DNA of 64,000 nt from Mucilaginibacter empetricola (GCF_024808665.1 NZ_JANUBZ010000014.1:50528-114527), one strand, 5' to 3'. Shown: positions 26,374 to 35,127, counted from the stretch's first letter. Translations and numbers: made by a program. Notes: generated by a model from the letters alone, not told the origin.

Positions 26374-26442
26374 TTTTTTGTCCCCACAAAATAACGAAAC
26401 AGTAAAAGCCATATTTGGTTAGCGGAGAATTATTAGTGTAGC

Positions 26443-27207
26443 TTACTTTCCCAGCCCCGGCAAACCCAGTTGTTTTCTTAATCTTACATAATCAGCACGG
26501 GTTAGCTGAACAAGTAAAGGATGGCTTTCGGCATTTATCCAGTGTAGTACGCGTAAGAGGTTTGACTCGGCCATGGCAGTGCAACCCTCAGTGCCTTCGG
26601 TGTTGTTGCCCCAAATGTGCATAAAAATACACGAGCCATCGCCGGGTACTACATTACCGCTGTTGTGATTAATAAACAGGCCCCATTTGTAATAATCTTT
26701 TTTCAGGTGCATCTCTTCGTGGCTGCTGTAGGCACTTTTGGCGGTATCCCGTTGCAGTAAAGTGTTGTAATAGGGCGAGTGCATATCATCCACACAAATT
26801 AAGGTATCACTGGCCTTTATATAGCGGTTTTTTATCCAGGTAGCCTCTTTGGCATCGGCATACCCAAAAGCGGTGCCTATGGTAAATATACCTGCCGGCG
26901 ATTTATCATCCCCCTCTTTTTTTACCGGACCATTGGGTATAGCTATCTTATATAAACCATCGCCCACGCCCAATCCCTTGCTGCCAATTACCACTGCGTT
27001 ACTAAATTGCAGCACCCATTTGCCGTGCTGCTTTTGATAACAGTACAATTTACCCTGCAACGTATCCCAGTTATCGGTAACTACCACCATTAGTTGTTTG
27101 GCAGGCAAGGGGTTTGGGGGTATCGTTGTGGTTTGTGCCGATGATTTATCGACCGGAAATAAGCCAGTTAAGATAATGCACAGTATTAATATGGATAGTT
27201 TTTTCAT
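26443..27207 (-). CDS. L,D-transpeptidase-family protein (YkuD fold)
   Basis: A 254-residue exported protein from the ATG at 27207 (MKKLSILILCIILTGLFPVD); the first 18 codons upstream lack a signal-like start and are rejected. The YkuD-like catalytic site is CIFMHIWGNN plus TEGCTAM, with the His and Cys in the usual order (variant of H-x-G...S-x-GC). The insert LVVVTDNWDTLQGKLYCYQK is the typical strand start. L,D-transpeptidases crosslink peptidoglycan or attach proteins to it; members with this TEGCTAM variant are often annotated only as catalytic-domain-like, so peptidase activity is possible. Periplasmic. Confidence 0.82.
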   Translation of the reverse strand: MKKLSILILCIILTGLFPVDKSSAQTTTIPPNPLPAKQLMVVVTDNWDTLQGKLYCYQKQHGKWVLQFSNAVVIGSKGLGVGDGLYKIAIPNGPVKKEGDDKSPAGIFTIGTAFGYADAKEATWIKNRYIKASDTLICVDDMHSPYYNTLLQRDTAKSAYSSHEEMHLKKDYYKWGLFINHNSGNVVPGDGSCIFMHIWGNNTEGTEGCTAMAESNLLRVLHWINAESHPLLVQLTRADYVRLRKQLGLPGLGK

Positions 27208-27378
27208 GAAAATTATAGTTCCTAAGTTAGGCATATTCTTTTGTTGATACCTGTACCACACTTATCAATCATCCGCAGGTAAACTTAAAAGGAATTTTAA
27301 TATTTAATTGCCAGCTTTGTGAAATTCCCGCAATCAATTTAAAAGTATTAGTGTTAACCATTAAATGCATATTTTTAT

Positions 27379-28848
27379 ATGAGACTTTCCATTATACGCA
27401 AACCCATCAGAATTAATCCCGATCCGAAACGTGTTATAGCCAGATTCTTTTTTAATGGAAACGATCGAGCCAAAGAAGTAATTCAGCGGGTGATGAACAT
27501 CAGCGAGGAAATTGCTTTTGGCATAGTTTCGCCTTTATTACAGGAATATTCTAAGCGCCACCGCAATATTACCCGGGCGCTCAATCGCAACTGCACACGG
27601 CTGATGCCCCTTTTTAAAGAGCTTGATATTGATTTTGACAGTATAACTGTATATCGCAAGCTGCTGATAGGTTCCTATTTCACGCATGAATATTCTATTG
27701 AGTCGGCCGCTTTTTTTAACCCTTCTATTGTTGAAGATCCAGATCAAACCGAACTGCACGAAGGGCAAAAGCGGGTAATTATCAGCTTTAGGGCTGTGGG
27801 CGAGGGGCATATATCGTCCATAACTTTCCGCCGGGCGCTGATTGATCAAAATAATAAAATTACTGTATTACCGGCTGGAAGTTATATTGATGAGGCCGAA
27901 ATTGTACGGAATGCTGTTTATAATAAAAAGCTATTTTTTGAAAAGGCCGCTATTACCCAGATAGATATTAATGTTTTAAAAGAACTGGAAGGTAAGCTGG
28001 ATCACCATTTTGAATATTCCAATCTACGCCGTATTATTATCGACTCGCAGGCATTACAGGAAGGCGATTTAAAAAAGCTGGAGTATGACAAAGTGCTTTG
28101 GCTGGCCGATTCGTATTACGAAATTGTTTTTTCGTTAGATACTGATATCTCCGATAGGGTAATATTCCCCATTTCGGAATATGAGCGTAAAGGAATTGAG
28201 GATGCCCGCTTTGTGCAATTTATTGATGATGACGGCAGCTCGGTATATTATGCTACCTATACCGCTTATGATGGTGCGCTAATAATGCCCAAACTGTTGC
28301 AAACAAACGACTTTATTAATTTCAAAATAATGCCGCTGTATGGCGCCGGTGCTCAAAATAAAAATTTAGCGTTGTTTCCGCGCAAAATAAATGGCCGCTA
28401 TGCTATGATATCACGTATTGACGGCTGCAATAACTATATTATGTATTCGGATAAGATAAATATCTGGGAAAAACCCATTTTACTGCAAAAGCCTAAGTTT
28501 ACCTGGGAATTTATACAAATTGGCAATTGTGGCTCACCAATTGAAACTGAGCATGGGTGGATAGTAATTACCCATGGTGTGGGGCCAATGCGCCGCTATG
28601 TGTTGGGTGCAAGCCTCATGAAGCTGAGCGACCCTGCCGTGGAAATAGGACGATTAAAAGAACCGCTACTGGTGCCCAACAGCGACGAGCGCGAAGGCTA
28701 CGTACCCAACGTATTATACTCCTGCGGAGCCATTATTCATAACGGAAAGCTCATTATTCCGTATGGTGTATCTGATTCATCAACTGCTTTTGCTGAGGTG
28801 GATTTGGCCGAATTACTGGAAAAATTGATTGCAGACGGTAGCGAATGA
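27379..28848 (+). CDS. GH130-family glycoside phosphorylase/hydrolase-like protein
   Basis: A 489-residue cytoplasmic protein (no signal peptide) fitting the long GH130 branch. Family-like stretches include SAAFFNPSIVEDPDQTEL, RVIISFRAVGEGHISSITFR, and EDARFVQFIDDDGSSVYYAT, with VPNVLYSCGAIIHNGKLIIP late in the five-bladed propeller. GH130 enzymes act on beta-mannosides, most by phosphorolysis; the long branch is mostly uncharacterised. Two GT4-type glycosyltransferases lie downstream on the opposite strand, suggesting a shared glycan pathway, possibly an intracellular mannan. That link is inference. Confidence 0.78.
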   Translation: MRLSIIRKPIRINPDPKRVIARFFFNGNDRAKEVIQRVMNISEEIAFGIVSPLLQEYSKRHRNITRALNRNCTRLMPLFKELDIDFDSITVYRKLLIGSYFTHEYSIESAAFFNPSIVEDPDQTELHEGQKRVIISFRAVGEGHISSITFRRALIDQNNKITVLPAGSYIDEAEIVRNAVYNKKLFFEKAAITQIDINVLKELEGKLDHHFEYSNLRRIIIDSQALQEGDLKKLEYDKVLWLADSYYEIVFSLDTDISDRVIFPISEYERKGIEDARFVQFIDDDGSSVYYATYTAYDGALIMPKLLQTNDFINFKIMPLYGAGAQNKNLALFPRKINGRYAMISRIDGCNNYIMYSDKINIWEKPILLQKPKFTWEFIQIGNCGSPIETEHGWIVITHGVGPMRRYVLGASLMKLSDPAVEIGRLKEPLLVPNSDEREGYVPNVLYSCGAIIHNGKLIIPYGVSDSSTAFAEVDLAELLEKLIADGSE

Positions 28849-29009
28849 TACCAATTGCACACAAAACTGGCCTCACTTTTATACAGTTTTATACTGCTTT
28901 AAAAATGTCTTAAACTTTTAGGTAATAAATTTTGTTAACAAGTGCCTTTTTATGGCCGTTCGGTCAAATTCTAAAATAAATTTTCGTAAAACGTTAATTA
29001 CTAAATTTT

Positions 29010-29025
29010 TGGCATGTGCCTTGCA
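29010..29025 (+). promoter_or_regulatory. Sigma-54-type promoter
   Basis: TGGCATGTGCCTTGCA matches TGGCAYRNNNNTTGCW at every defined position, with GG (29011-29012) and GC (29023-29024) exactly 10 bases apart. Predicted start about 29036, about 85 nt before the ATG at 29122. No enhancer-binding regulator gene is nearby. Confidence 0.6.
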
Positions 29026-29121
29026 TAAGCTTATACGTAGCTGCTGAAAATAAGTTACAGGTTGTATTTTATTAGTAGTGTGATTATTACAGCTTATTTA
29101 TGAAAATAAATTTTTACTAAC

Positions 29122-29526
29122 ATGGATCATTTTAGAGAAATAAAAAACAATCTTACCTGGCATAATGAGGGTAAGTTTGAGGTTGAGCTTATTAACGGAG
29201 TTATTACTAAGCTTAATTTTTGTGAACCTGGAAAAGGCCCTGATGAATCAGGAAAGTGCCTTACCTCAACCAATTACAAGTTTTTGCAATCGGTGTATTA
29301 CAGTCTGGGCGATCTGTTTGCTTTTATTGAAGAAGAAAACAAACGCCTGGGTTACAGTTATGCCCGCGAAGAAGAACAAAGGCCGACTTACCACGAGGAC
29401 ACAACCGAAGAGGTTTATCCTGCACTGTCTGATATAAAGATCAGGCCGTTAATCAATTACTCTAATCAAAAAGACCAAAACGGTTCTTCAATTGACGAAG
29501 GTAATTTAATGAGAGATTTGGGATAA
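29122..29526 (+). CDS. Conserved-looking hypothetical protein behind a sigma-54-type promoter
   Basis: A 134-residue soluble protein, acidic toward the C-terminus, with no signal peptide or membrane segment. Notable stretches are LTWHNEGKFEVELINGVITK and EPGKGPDESGKCLTS; two cysteines are present. The C-terminal part (EEEQRPTYHEDTTEEVYPAL) is polar and probably disordered. I recognise no family. Its promoter is of the sigma-54 type, which implies an activator and a specific induction condition. It is followed by the leftward glycosyltransferases and precedes no gene on its own strand. Confidence 0.65.
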   Translation: MDHFREIKNNLTWHNEGKFEVELINGVITKLNFCEPGKGPDESGKCLTSTNYKFLQSVYYSLGDLFAFIEEENKRLGYSYAREEEQRPTYHEDTTEEVYPALSDIKIRPLINYSNQKDQNGSSIDEGNLMRDLG

Positions 29527-29587
29527 TGGCAATCAACTGCCTTCTTCCATGCGTGTTAAATAAACGCGCCGACACCTATTCACTTTT

Positions 29588-29627
29588 CTACCAACAAAAC
29601 GCCACTGATAGGCTAATGGTTGGTAGA
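29588..29627. repeat. Inverted repeat between convergent genes
   Basis: CTACCAAC (from 29588) and GTTGGTAG pair perfectly over 8 bp with a loop of about 24 bases. No clear T-run on either strand, so it is only a possible terminator for the convergent transcripts from 29122 and 30740. Confidence 0.35.
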
Positions 29628-29735
29628 AAATTTCAACTTCTTTAGTCCACGCTCTGTGGAGATTTGATAAATTATTGTTTTTGTTTTTTTTTGGAATTGA
29701 TATTCTTTTAGTGAGGATATGCAGGAGCAATATGC

Positions 29736-30740
29736 CTATCCCAATATCTGCTGGTATAATGCCAGGTAATCGGCTACCATTTTATTACTGGAAAATTGCG
29801 ATGTTGCCCATTCATGGCAGTCAATTCGCTTTATATCGTTAATTTGATTAACCGCTTCAACAGCTTCATCAACATCATTTACTAAAAAGCCTGTTTTCTC
29901 ATGTTTTATCAATTCTGGCATGGAGCCACGGTTAAAAGCAATAACCGGCGTACCGCAAAGCATGGCTTCAGCTACGCTCATGCCAAAGGGCTCATCAAAA
30001 TTAATAGGATGCAGCAGGGCATAAGCATTGCCAAGTAAATTATTCCTTTTATCGGGGCCGGCGTTGCCCAGGTATTTGATCTGATCATTTAACTGCGGTT
30101 CTATCCGCTCCTTAAAATATTTTTCGTCCTGTATCAGGCCGGCTATGAGTAATGGCCGGCCGCATTTTTTTGCTATTTCGATGGCCTCAGTCGTTCCTTT
30201 ATGGTGATGGATACGGCCAAAATAAAGCAGGTAATCGCCAGGCTTGGCGTTAAATTCAAAATTGGCAGTATTGAGGCCATTGTAAACAGTAGCCAGGTAA
30301 TTGAGCTCGGAGCTGCGGTCACTGTTACTGATAGATACGTAATGGCCGTTGCTATTGTACTTTTTATAAACAGGTATTATTTGTGGCGATGAAAAGCCAT
30401 GAATAGTGGTAATCACCGGCGTTTTTATTAAACGCGAATATGTTAGCGGTAAAAAATCAAAGTTATTGTGGATGATGTCAAACTCTGCCGCCCGCTCCAT
30501 CAGGTTGCTGATGTGCAGGCACTCTAAAACCTTGGCATCCTGTGTACGGTTTTCCTCATAGCCCTGTTCACAAACCGAAAAAAGCCCGGCATCGGTTATT
30601 GAATCGCCGGTGGCAAACAGGCTTACATCAATGCCCAATTTAACCAAGCCTTCAGTTATGTTCGACGCCACCTGTTCCCATGGGCCGTAGTGCCTCGGTG
30701 GGGTACGCCAGGCTACAGGCGCTAATACAGCAACTTTCAT
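29736..30740 (-). CDS. GT4-type glycosyltransferase
   Basis: A 334-residue cytoplasmic GT-B glycosyltransferase. N-terminal MKVAVLAPVAWRTPPRHYGP fits a GT4 acceptor-side domain, and PFGMSVAEAMLCGTPVIAFN contains the E-x7-E nucleotide-sugar motif. Its ATG lies directly against the stop of the upstream 758-residue glycosyltransferase (no gap), so the pair is translationally coupled. The sugar is unknown; context with GH130 suggests mannose or another hexose. No signal or membrane segments, consistent with a cytoplasmic glycan product. Confidence 0.88.
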   Translation of the reverse strand: MKVAVLAPVAWRTPPRHYGPWEQVASNITEGLVKLGIDVSLFATGDSITDAGLFSVCEQGYEENRTQDAKVLECLHISNLMERAAEFDIIHNNFDFLPLTYSRLIKTPVITTIHGFSSPQIIPVYKKYNSNGHYVSISNSDRSSELNYLATVYNGLNTANFEFNAKPGDYLLYFGRIHHHKGTTEAIEIAKKCGRPLLIAGLIQDEKYFKERIEPQLNDQIKYLGNAGPDKRNNLLGNAYALLHPINFDEPFGMSVAEAMLCGTPVIAFNRGSMPELIKHEKTGFLVNDVDEAVEAVNQINDIKRIDCHEWATSQFSSNKMVADYLALYQQILG

Positions 30741-33017
30741 TTAGCAGGTTTCCAAAAACTGACCTATTTTGTTGTATTCGTATTCCAGTTCAAATGCTTT
30801 TAACACGGTTAAATGCGATATTAAATAGGCTAATGTACTTTCGGCCCCCTGGTTACGATTTATACCGGTTGGCAGCAAGCCATCGCAGCATCCTTTGGTT
30901 TCGTGATCGTACAATGGCGCGCGCAGTGTATTCTCGCCCAAAAACCATTTATAGCTTAAAAACATTTTTTCGATATACTGTGGTTTGCGGAATATTTTGT
31001 AGGCTTGAAAATGCATCAGCACCATGGCCATGGTTTCAATAGCCTGCTGATCAAAGGTTGGAAAAGTTCCACCACGATAATACCAGCCATCATTACCCAC
31101 CGGACTCAGGTACCCGTTTGATAGTGTTAGTTTATCCAGAAAAGCCATGGTTTTTAAAGCAACCCGCTTCACTTCGTCGTTGCCCGTAATTTCGCACGAG
31201 TGTAGCAGCGCAAGTGGCAGGATAGCATTATCGTAAGTCATTTTTTCTTCAAACCATTGCCAGTCTTCTGATTGATTGGCTTCATAAGCATCAATGAGGG
31301 GTTGGGTAAGGCGTATCATTTCGTTTACCATACCTTCATCCCCCGGTACTACTTTCAAATACAAGCTAATACCAATAATGGTATTGGCCATGCCTCTTAA
31401 ATGTTTTAAAGCCTTAAAGTGAGGGAACGATTTGTGGAATATCTCCAGCGCAAACTCCCGGTATGAATTACTTGCAGCACAACCAATTAAATATCCAAGT
31501 GCCCAAATAGTGCGCCCAAAAGAATCTTCAGAACCCACTTCATCCAGGTATTCCCTGTTAAAACTTAAAAAGTTGCGGAAGTTACCATCGTCCGTTTGCA
31601 TATAGTGAATGTAGCTCAGGTATACCGGCAACAAATCAAATGCATCCTGGCTTTTATTGCGCTGATAGGCCATTAAAGCCATAATAAGCGCCCGTGCATT
31701 ATCATCCAAACAATAACCCTCTTTTAAATTGGGTATACCATATTTGGCGTGTTGCACAATGCCGGTATCATCAGTTAATCGCAAAACATGGGTTAAGCTA
31801 AACTTGGGCATTATCTCGGGGTCAACAATGCTGTTTTTTAATATTTTGTCACTAAAGTCGTGTGCTGCGCAAGCTTCTTGGGCAACTTTGATAAATTCGT
31901 TACCAATTACCGGCCAGCGCAGATGGAGACCATATTCATAGGCATTTTCTTTTAGTTCATTCAGCAGCCGTTCTTGGTCCAGCAGCTCGTTTACGTTTTC
32001 GGCCAGGGCATCGGCATTTTTAAAATCGAACAAGCGGCCGCGGTTATTAGCCAACAACTCGGTAGCATGCCAATAAGGGGTTGATACCACTGCAGCACCG
32101 GCACCAACTGCATAAGATAACGTCCCGCTGGTAATCTGTGCTTCGTTTAAGTAAGGGGTAACATAAATTTCGGCCGCCGCCAAATAATCAACCAATTCTT
32201 TTTCTGATACAAATTTATTAATGAAACAAAGGTGCTTGGATACATTAAGCTGCGCCGCCAGTGTTTTTAAATGATCGCGGTATTCCTCGCCCGAGCTTTT
32301 GATAACGCCCGGGTGCGTATTGCCCAGCACCACATACATAACATCGGGATGTTTTGCCACTATTTGCGGTAATGCTTTTACTACGGTTTCCAAACCTTTG
32401 TTGCGGCTTATTAATCCAAAGGTTAACAGCACCCTATGGTTTTTAAAGGGCGTTAAATTTTTAACCGGGTTATTTTCGCTTACTTCTACATCGGGTACGC
32501 CGTGTTCAATAATTTGAATTTTTTCGAGGGGTACATCATAAATGGTAGTCAGAAACTTTACAGCCCTATGGCTCATCACTATTATTTTTGACGATTGCTC
32601 GGCAATTTCGCGGATGATGATGCGCTGTACATAGCTCGGGTCCTTTAAAATGGTGTGCAAAATAGATATCAGCGGTTTTTCGAGCCGGTTAATGAGCGGT
32701 AAAATATAAATACCACTTTCGCCGCCGTAAATGCCAAACTCGTGCTCCATAATACAAACATCAGCATCACTGGTATTGATATAGTTGGCTGCACGGATAT
32801 AATCTTTTTGATGATTTTGCCTTACAACATATTTCACCTCCTCCGGATACTCGTATTCCTGTAAGTTTTCAGAATCATTTAATGCCACCACAAAACCCCC
32901 GTTCAACAATGACCCCTTATCGGGAAAGTTTGCGTTTATGGCATGCATCAGGTTGTTATTAAATGTTGCAATACCACATTCGCGGGGTGGATAGGTTGAT
33001 ATATATGCTATTTTCAT
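30741..33017 (-). CDS. Two-domain glycosyltransferase: GT4 plus alpha/alpha-barrel-like domain
   Basis: A 758-residue protein. Residues 1 to about 370 are a GT4-type transferase: MKIAYISTYPPRECGIATFN, the EHEFGIYGGESG stretch, RVLLTFGLISRNKGLETVVK and the late SGTLSYAVGAGAAVVSTPYW. Residues about 400-750 are helical with regularly spaced aromatic hairpins (GYCLDDNARALIMALMAYQR, EDWQWFEEKMTYDNAILPLA, GGTFPTFDQQAIETMAMVLM), resembling a six-hairpin alpha/alpha toroid as in glycosidases and lyases. DDNAR and DQQAIE could form an active site. It may both build and trim, or use the second domain to bind the glycan. Coupled to the 334-residue GT. Confidence 0.85.
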   Translation of the reverse strand: MKIAYISTYPPRECGIATFNNNLMHAINANFPDKGSLLNGGFVVALNDSENLQEYEYPEEVKYVVRQNHQKDYIRAANYINTSDADVCIMEHEFGIYGGESGIYILPLINRLEKPLISILHTILKDPSYVQRIIIREIAEQSSKIIVMSHRAVKFLTTIYDVPLEKIQIIEHGVPDVEVSENNPVKNLTPFKNHRVLLTFGLISRNKGLETVVKALPQIVAKHPDVMYVVLGNTHPGVIKSSGEEYRDHLKTLAAQLNVSKHLCFINKFVSEKELVDYLAAAEIYVTPYLNEAQITSGTLSYAVGAGAAVVSTPYWHATELLANNRGRLFDFKNADALAENVNELLDQERLLNELKENAYEYGLHLRWPVIGNEFIKVAQEACAAHDFSDKILKNSIVDPEIMPKFSLTHVLRLTDDTGIVQHAKYGIPNLKEGYCLDDNARALIMALMAYQRNKSQDAFDLLPVYLSYIHYMQTDDGNFRNFLSFNREYLDEVGSEDSFGRTIWALGYLIGCAASNSYREFALEIFHKSFPHFKALKHLRGMANTIIGISLYLKVVPGDEGMVNEMIRLTQPLIDAYEANQSEDWQWFEEKMTYDNAILPLALLHSCEITGNDEVKRVALKTMAFLDKLTLSNGYLSPVGNDGWYYRGGTFPTFDQQAIETMAMVLMHFQAYKIFRKPQYIEKMFLSYKWFLGENTLRAPLYDHETKGCCDGLLPTGINRNQGAESTLAYLISHLTVLKAFELEYEYNKIGQFLETC

Positions 33018-33068
33018 AAGTTTTGCAGACGATGTTTATTTATTAACGCCCTTTTAATAGAATTGTTT

Positions 33069-33135
33069 AACCTACTGACTTAAAAAAAGTGCATTATTGA
33101 CTATTTAAGCGCGCTTTTTGCTAAATCAGTAGGTT
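33069..33135. repeat. Spaced inverted repeat upstream of the glycosyltransferases
   Basis: AACCTACTGACTTAA (33069 on) and TTAGC/TAAATCAGTAGGTT (to 33135) are inverted over about 14 of 15 positions with a spacer of roughly 35 bases. It lies 52 bases before the 758-residue GT start, so an operator or foldback leader are both possible. Confidence 0.4.
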
Positions 33136-33222
33136 TTGATAGTTCTACCCTACCTTAACCACAAACTATACCAATTTAATTAGAAGTAGAATTCGCCCTC
33201 CTTTTCAGGTGCCACAACGGGC

Positions 33223-33255
33223 CTCCATCTCTCCGCCTTTGGCGGAAAGATGGAG
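33223..33255. repeat. Strong hairpin in the 362-bp gap 33018-33379
   Basis: CTCCATCTCTCCGCC and GGCGGAAAGATGGAG pair over 15 bp with a single mismatch and a TTT loop. No T-run follows, so it is REP-like rather than a typical terminator. The rest of the gap has no gene. Confidence 0.5.
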
Positions 33256-33379
33256 AAGGAAAAAGTGAAACTCAAGCTCTCTCTTTATGAAGTAAAGAGG
33301 AGCGATCAACGCAATGTCTATCGAGGAGAACCGACGCTGCGGGTTATATCAACATCGTATTAACTCATCATCCAAAAAA

Positions 33380-34354
33380 CTACCACTTATCCAATCCCAA
33401 TAATTTGCGACCAAGTTCATTTAATTGAGCAGTTTCGTATTTGGTCTGTTCCCATCGGCGGGGATCGCCCGGGAAAGCATAACCCTCCGGTGCTTTTCTC
33501 TCGCGCCAAGAGCTGATCCGCCATTGGCGAAGCTCTTCATTGTCTTCCTGTGCCGGCATCATGGCTATGTATTGGGCAATGCGTACCTTATTGCTGGTAC
33601 GGTTGGGCCGTATACCGTGTGGCTGTAGGCTATTAAATATCAGCAGGTCGCCAGCCTCCATTTTTACCTTTTCAATATGGAAACCTGTAACATCGGGCTT
33701 AAAATGATCACGGTCCGCAGGTTGAGTATGTTTCCAGTCGTTATAGGTACGCATCAACTCGGGCACGCACTGAAAGCCGCCCATGTTTTCATCCGTCTGG
33801 TCGGCTAAAGCCAGCACGCCCTGTACATTTTGCGGCTGCGTTTCGGGGTCATAGTCCCAGTGTATAAAGCCCTTGTATTCAAAACCCGGCTGTATCGGAA
33901 AATTAAGGTTGGCTCTGTCAATGGTTACCCAAAGCTTCTCGGTGCCCCAAATATCCACAAAGGCATCGTACACCCGTTGCATCTGGCGATTATCCCACAA
34001 ATATTGGTGATTGTATACCTCTACCATGCCCGTATTGGTTAATTCTTTCATCTGCATTTCTGCTCGCGGGGCAGTATACCAGGTCTCGGGATTATTGGGA
34101 TCCTTTTCTTCAAACTCCCATAAAAAACTGGCTAAACGACTTATCTGCTCTTTTGGTACTGCATTTTTTATAACAATATAACCATTGTCTGTCCAAAATT
34201 GCCAGTCAGCTTCGCTTAGTACACGCAGCGGCTGGCCATTGCTACGGTCATTTAGTTTAACAGTGCTGGTTTTGGCAGTCGACGGATTGCCGGGGATGTC
34301 TTTATGCGCCATATTGGGAGTCATATTTATAGACGCGTTCGTTTTGGTGTTCAT
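33380..34354 (-). CDS. Phytanoyl-CoA dioxygenase (PhyH)-family Fe(II)/2-oxoglutarate oxygenase
   Basis: A 324-residue cytoplasmic non-heme iron oxygenase. The facial triad is visible: His and Asp in FIHWDYDP (about residues 164-166) and distal His in SLQPHGIRPNR (about 245), with the following Arg (RIAQYI region) for 2-oxoglutarate. The stretch VIKNAVPKEQISRLASFLW is the usual PhyH start. It hydroxylates or halogenates small molecules; substrate unknown. The first residues (MNTKTNASINMTPNMAHKDI) are low-complexity; the next ATGs at codons 11 and 15 are alternative starts. Appears to be a single-gene unit. Confidence 0.85.
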   Translation of the reverse strand: MNTKTNASINMTPNMAHKDIPGNPSTAKTSTVKLNDRSNGQPLRVLSEADWQFWTDNGYIVIKNAVPKEQISRLASFLWEFEEKDPNNPETWYTAPRAEMQMKELTNTGMVEVYNHQYLWDNRQMQRVYDAFVDIWGTEKLWVTIDRANLNFPIQPGFEYKGFIHWDYDPETQPQNVQGVLALADQTDENMGGFQCVPELMRTYNDWKHTQPADRDHFKPDVTGFHIEKVKMEAGDLLIFNSLQPHGIRPNRTSNKVRIAQYIAMMPAQEDNEELRQWRISSWRERKAPEGYAFPGDPRRWEQTKYETAQLNELGRKLLGLDKW

Positions 34355-34494
34355 TATAATTTATCTATTGGTTACACCAAAATTACCTATCACTAAAAAC
34401 CAATACCACTCGTTAAATGACCAGTATTTGCACTATATTGACATTTATGCTCGAATTTTCAATATATTAGGGTAAATATCAACTATTTATAGCT

Positions 34495-34525
34495 TTTGTT
34501 ATTTACAAATCAATTTGTAATTTAG
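34495..34525 (+). promoter_or_regulatory. Bacteroidota-type promoter of the 34543 gene
   Basis: TTTTG (ends 34498) and TAATTTAG (34518-34525) are separated by 19 bases, close to TTTG-N19-TAnnTTTG. One mismatch in the -7 box. Confidence 0.45.
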
Positions 34526-34542
34526 CCCAAACCTTATCACTA

Positions 34543-34830
34543 ATGAAAAAACTGCTATACATACTAGCCGCTATCGTAATATTATTAATTGTAACCAACC
34601 CCGGCTATGGCTCATTTACCCATTTTTTAGGCACACAAAAAACTAAAATAGTTGACCGCAAAGCCAATTTGCTGGTATGCAGCATTTACAGCGCCGATAA
34701 GAAAAACTACTTTGCCATATTTAATGGTTTTTATGAAATAAGCCGCTACAATGGCCGGGCCGCTGTTAACGACAGTTTAAAACGACCAGATAGTTTAACA
34801 ACCGAAAGCCCTCTCAAAACAGCTGATTAA
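34543..34830 (+). CDS. Small exported protein (DUF4359-like)
   Basis: A 95-residue protein with an N-terminal hydrophobic segment (MKKLLYILAAIVILLIVTNP) and NPGYGSFTHFLGTQ, a feature of the DUF4359 family, then a polar periplasmic tail. Cys in ANLLVCSIYSADKKNYFA is preserved in relatives that I recall, with no function known. A promoter precedes it. It is divergent from the PhyH gene and upstream of the LiaF-like unit. Confidence 0.55.
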   Translation: MKKLLYILAAIVILLIVTNPGYGSFTHFLGTQKTKIVDRKANLLVCSIYSADKKNYFAIFNGFYEISRYNGRAAVNDSLKRPDSLTTESPLKTAD

Positions 34831-35015
34831 TTTAGCTCCAAATTTGTTTTTCTGATATTTTTCAATGCCTTGTTTTGCATGTTAACTCCAACCGTGGGCA
34901 ATAATTTCTCCGATTCCTTTTATCGACTTTTATACACCAGGTTAGCCCAGTCTATCACGTAGAACCAATGCGCTAATACAAGCGGCATCATCATCAAATT
35001 AATGTTTAAACATTT

Positions 35016-35102
35016 TCACCGACATATTACTACACCTTACCGATTTCTTTAAATAAACTGCCAGTTTTTGTTTGCCATACATATTATGTTACCTTAGTTT
35101 TG
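35016..35102 (+). promoter_or_regulatory. Triple 21-bp-spaced direct repeats plus promoter (LytTR-type), copy 1
   Basis: TCACCGACA (35016), TTACCGATT (35037) and CTGCCAGTT (35058) start exactly 21 bp apart. TTG at 35072-35074 is followed after 20 bases by TAGTTTTG (35095-35102), a perfect -7 box. The arrangement, including the 37-bp offset to the -7 box, equals that at 41017. The neighbouring LytTR regulator (37138) is the likely ligand. Confidence 0.72.
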
Positions 35103-35127
35103 GAATAGATTTAAAATTAGAATAATA

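Noticed and set aside
29533..29730. Minus-strand frame of 65 codons downstream of the glycosyltransferases
   Set aside because: Low-complexity Lys/Asn peptide without a start signal, in the convergent gap that holds a hairpin.
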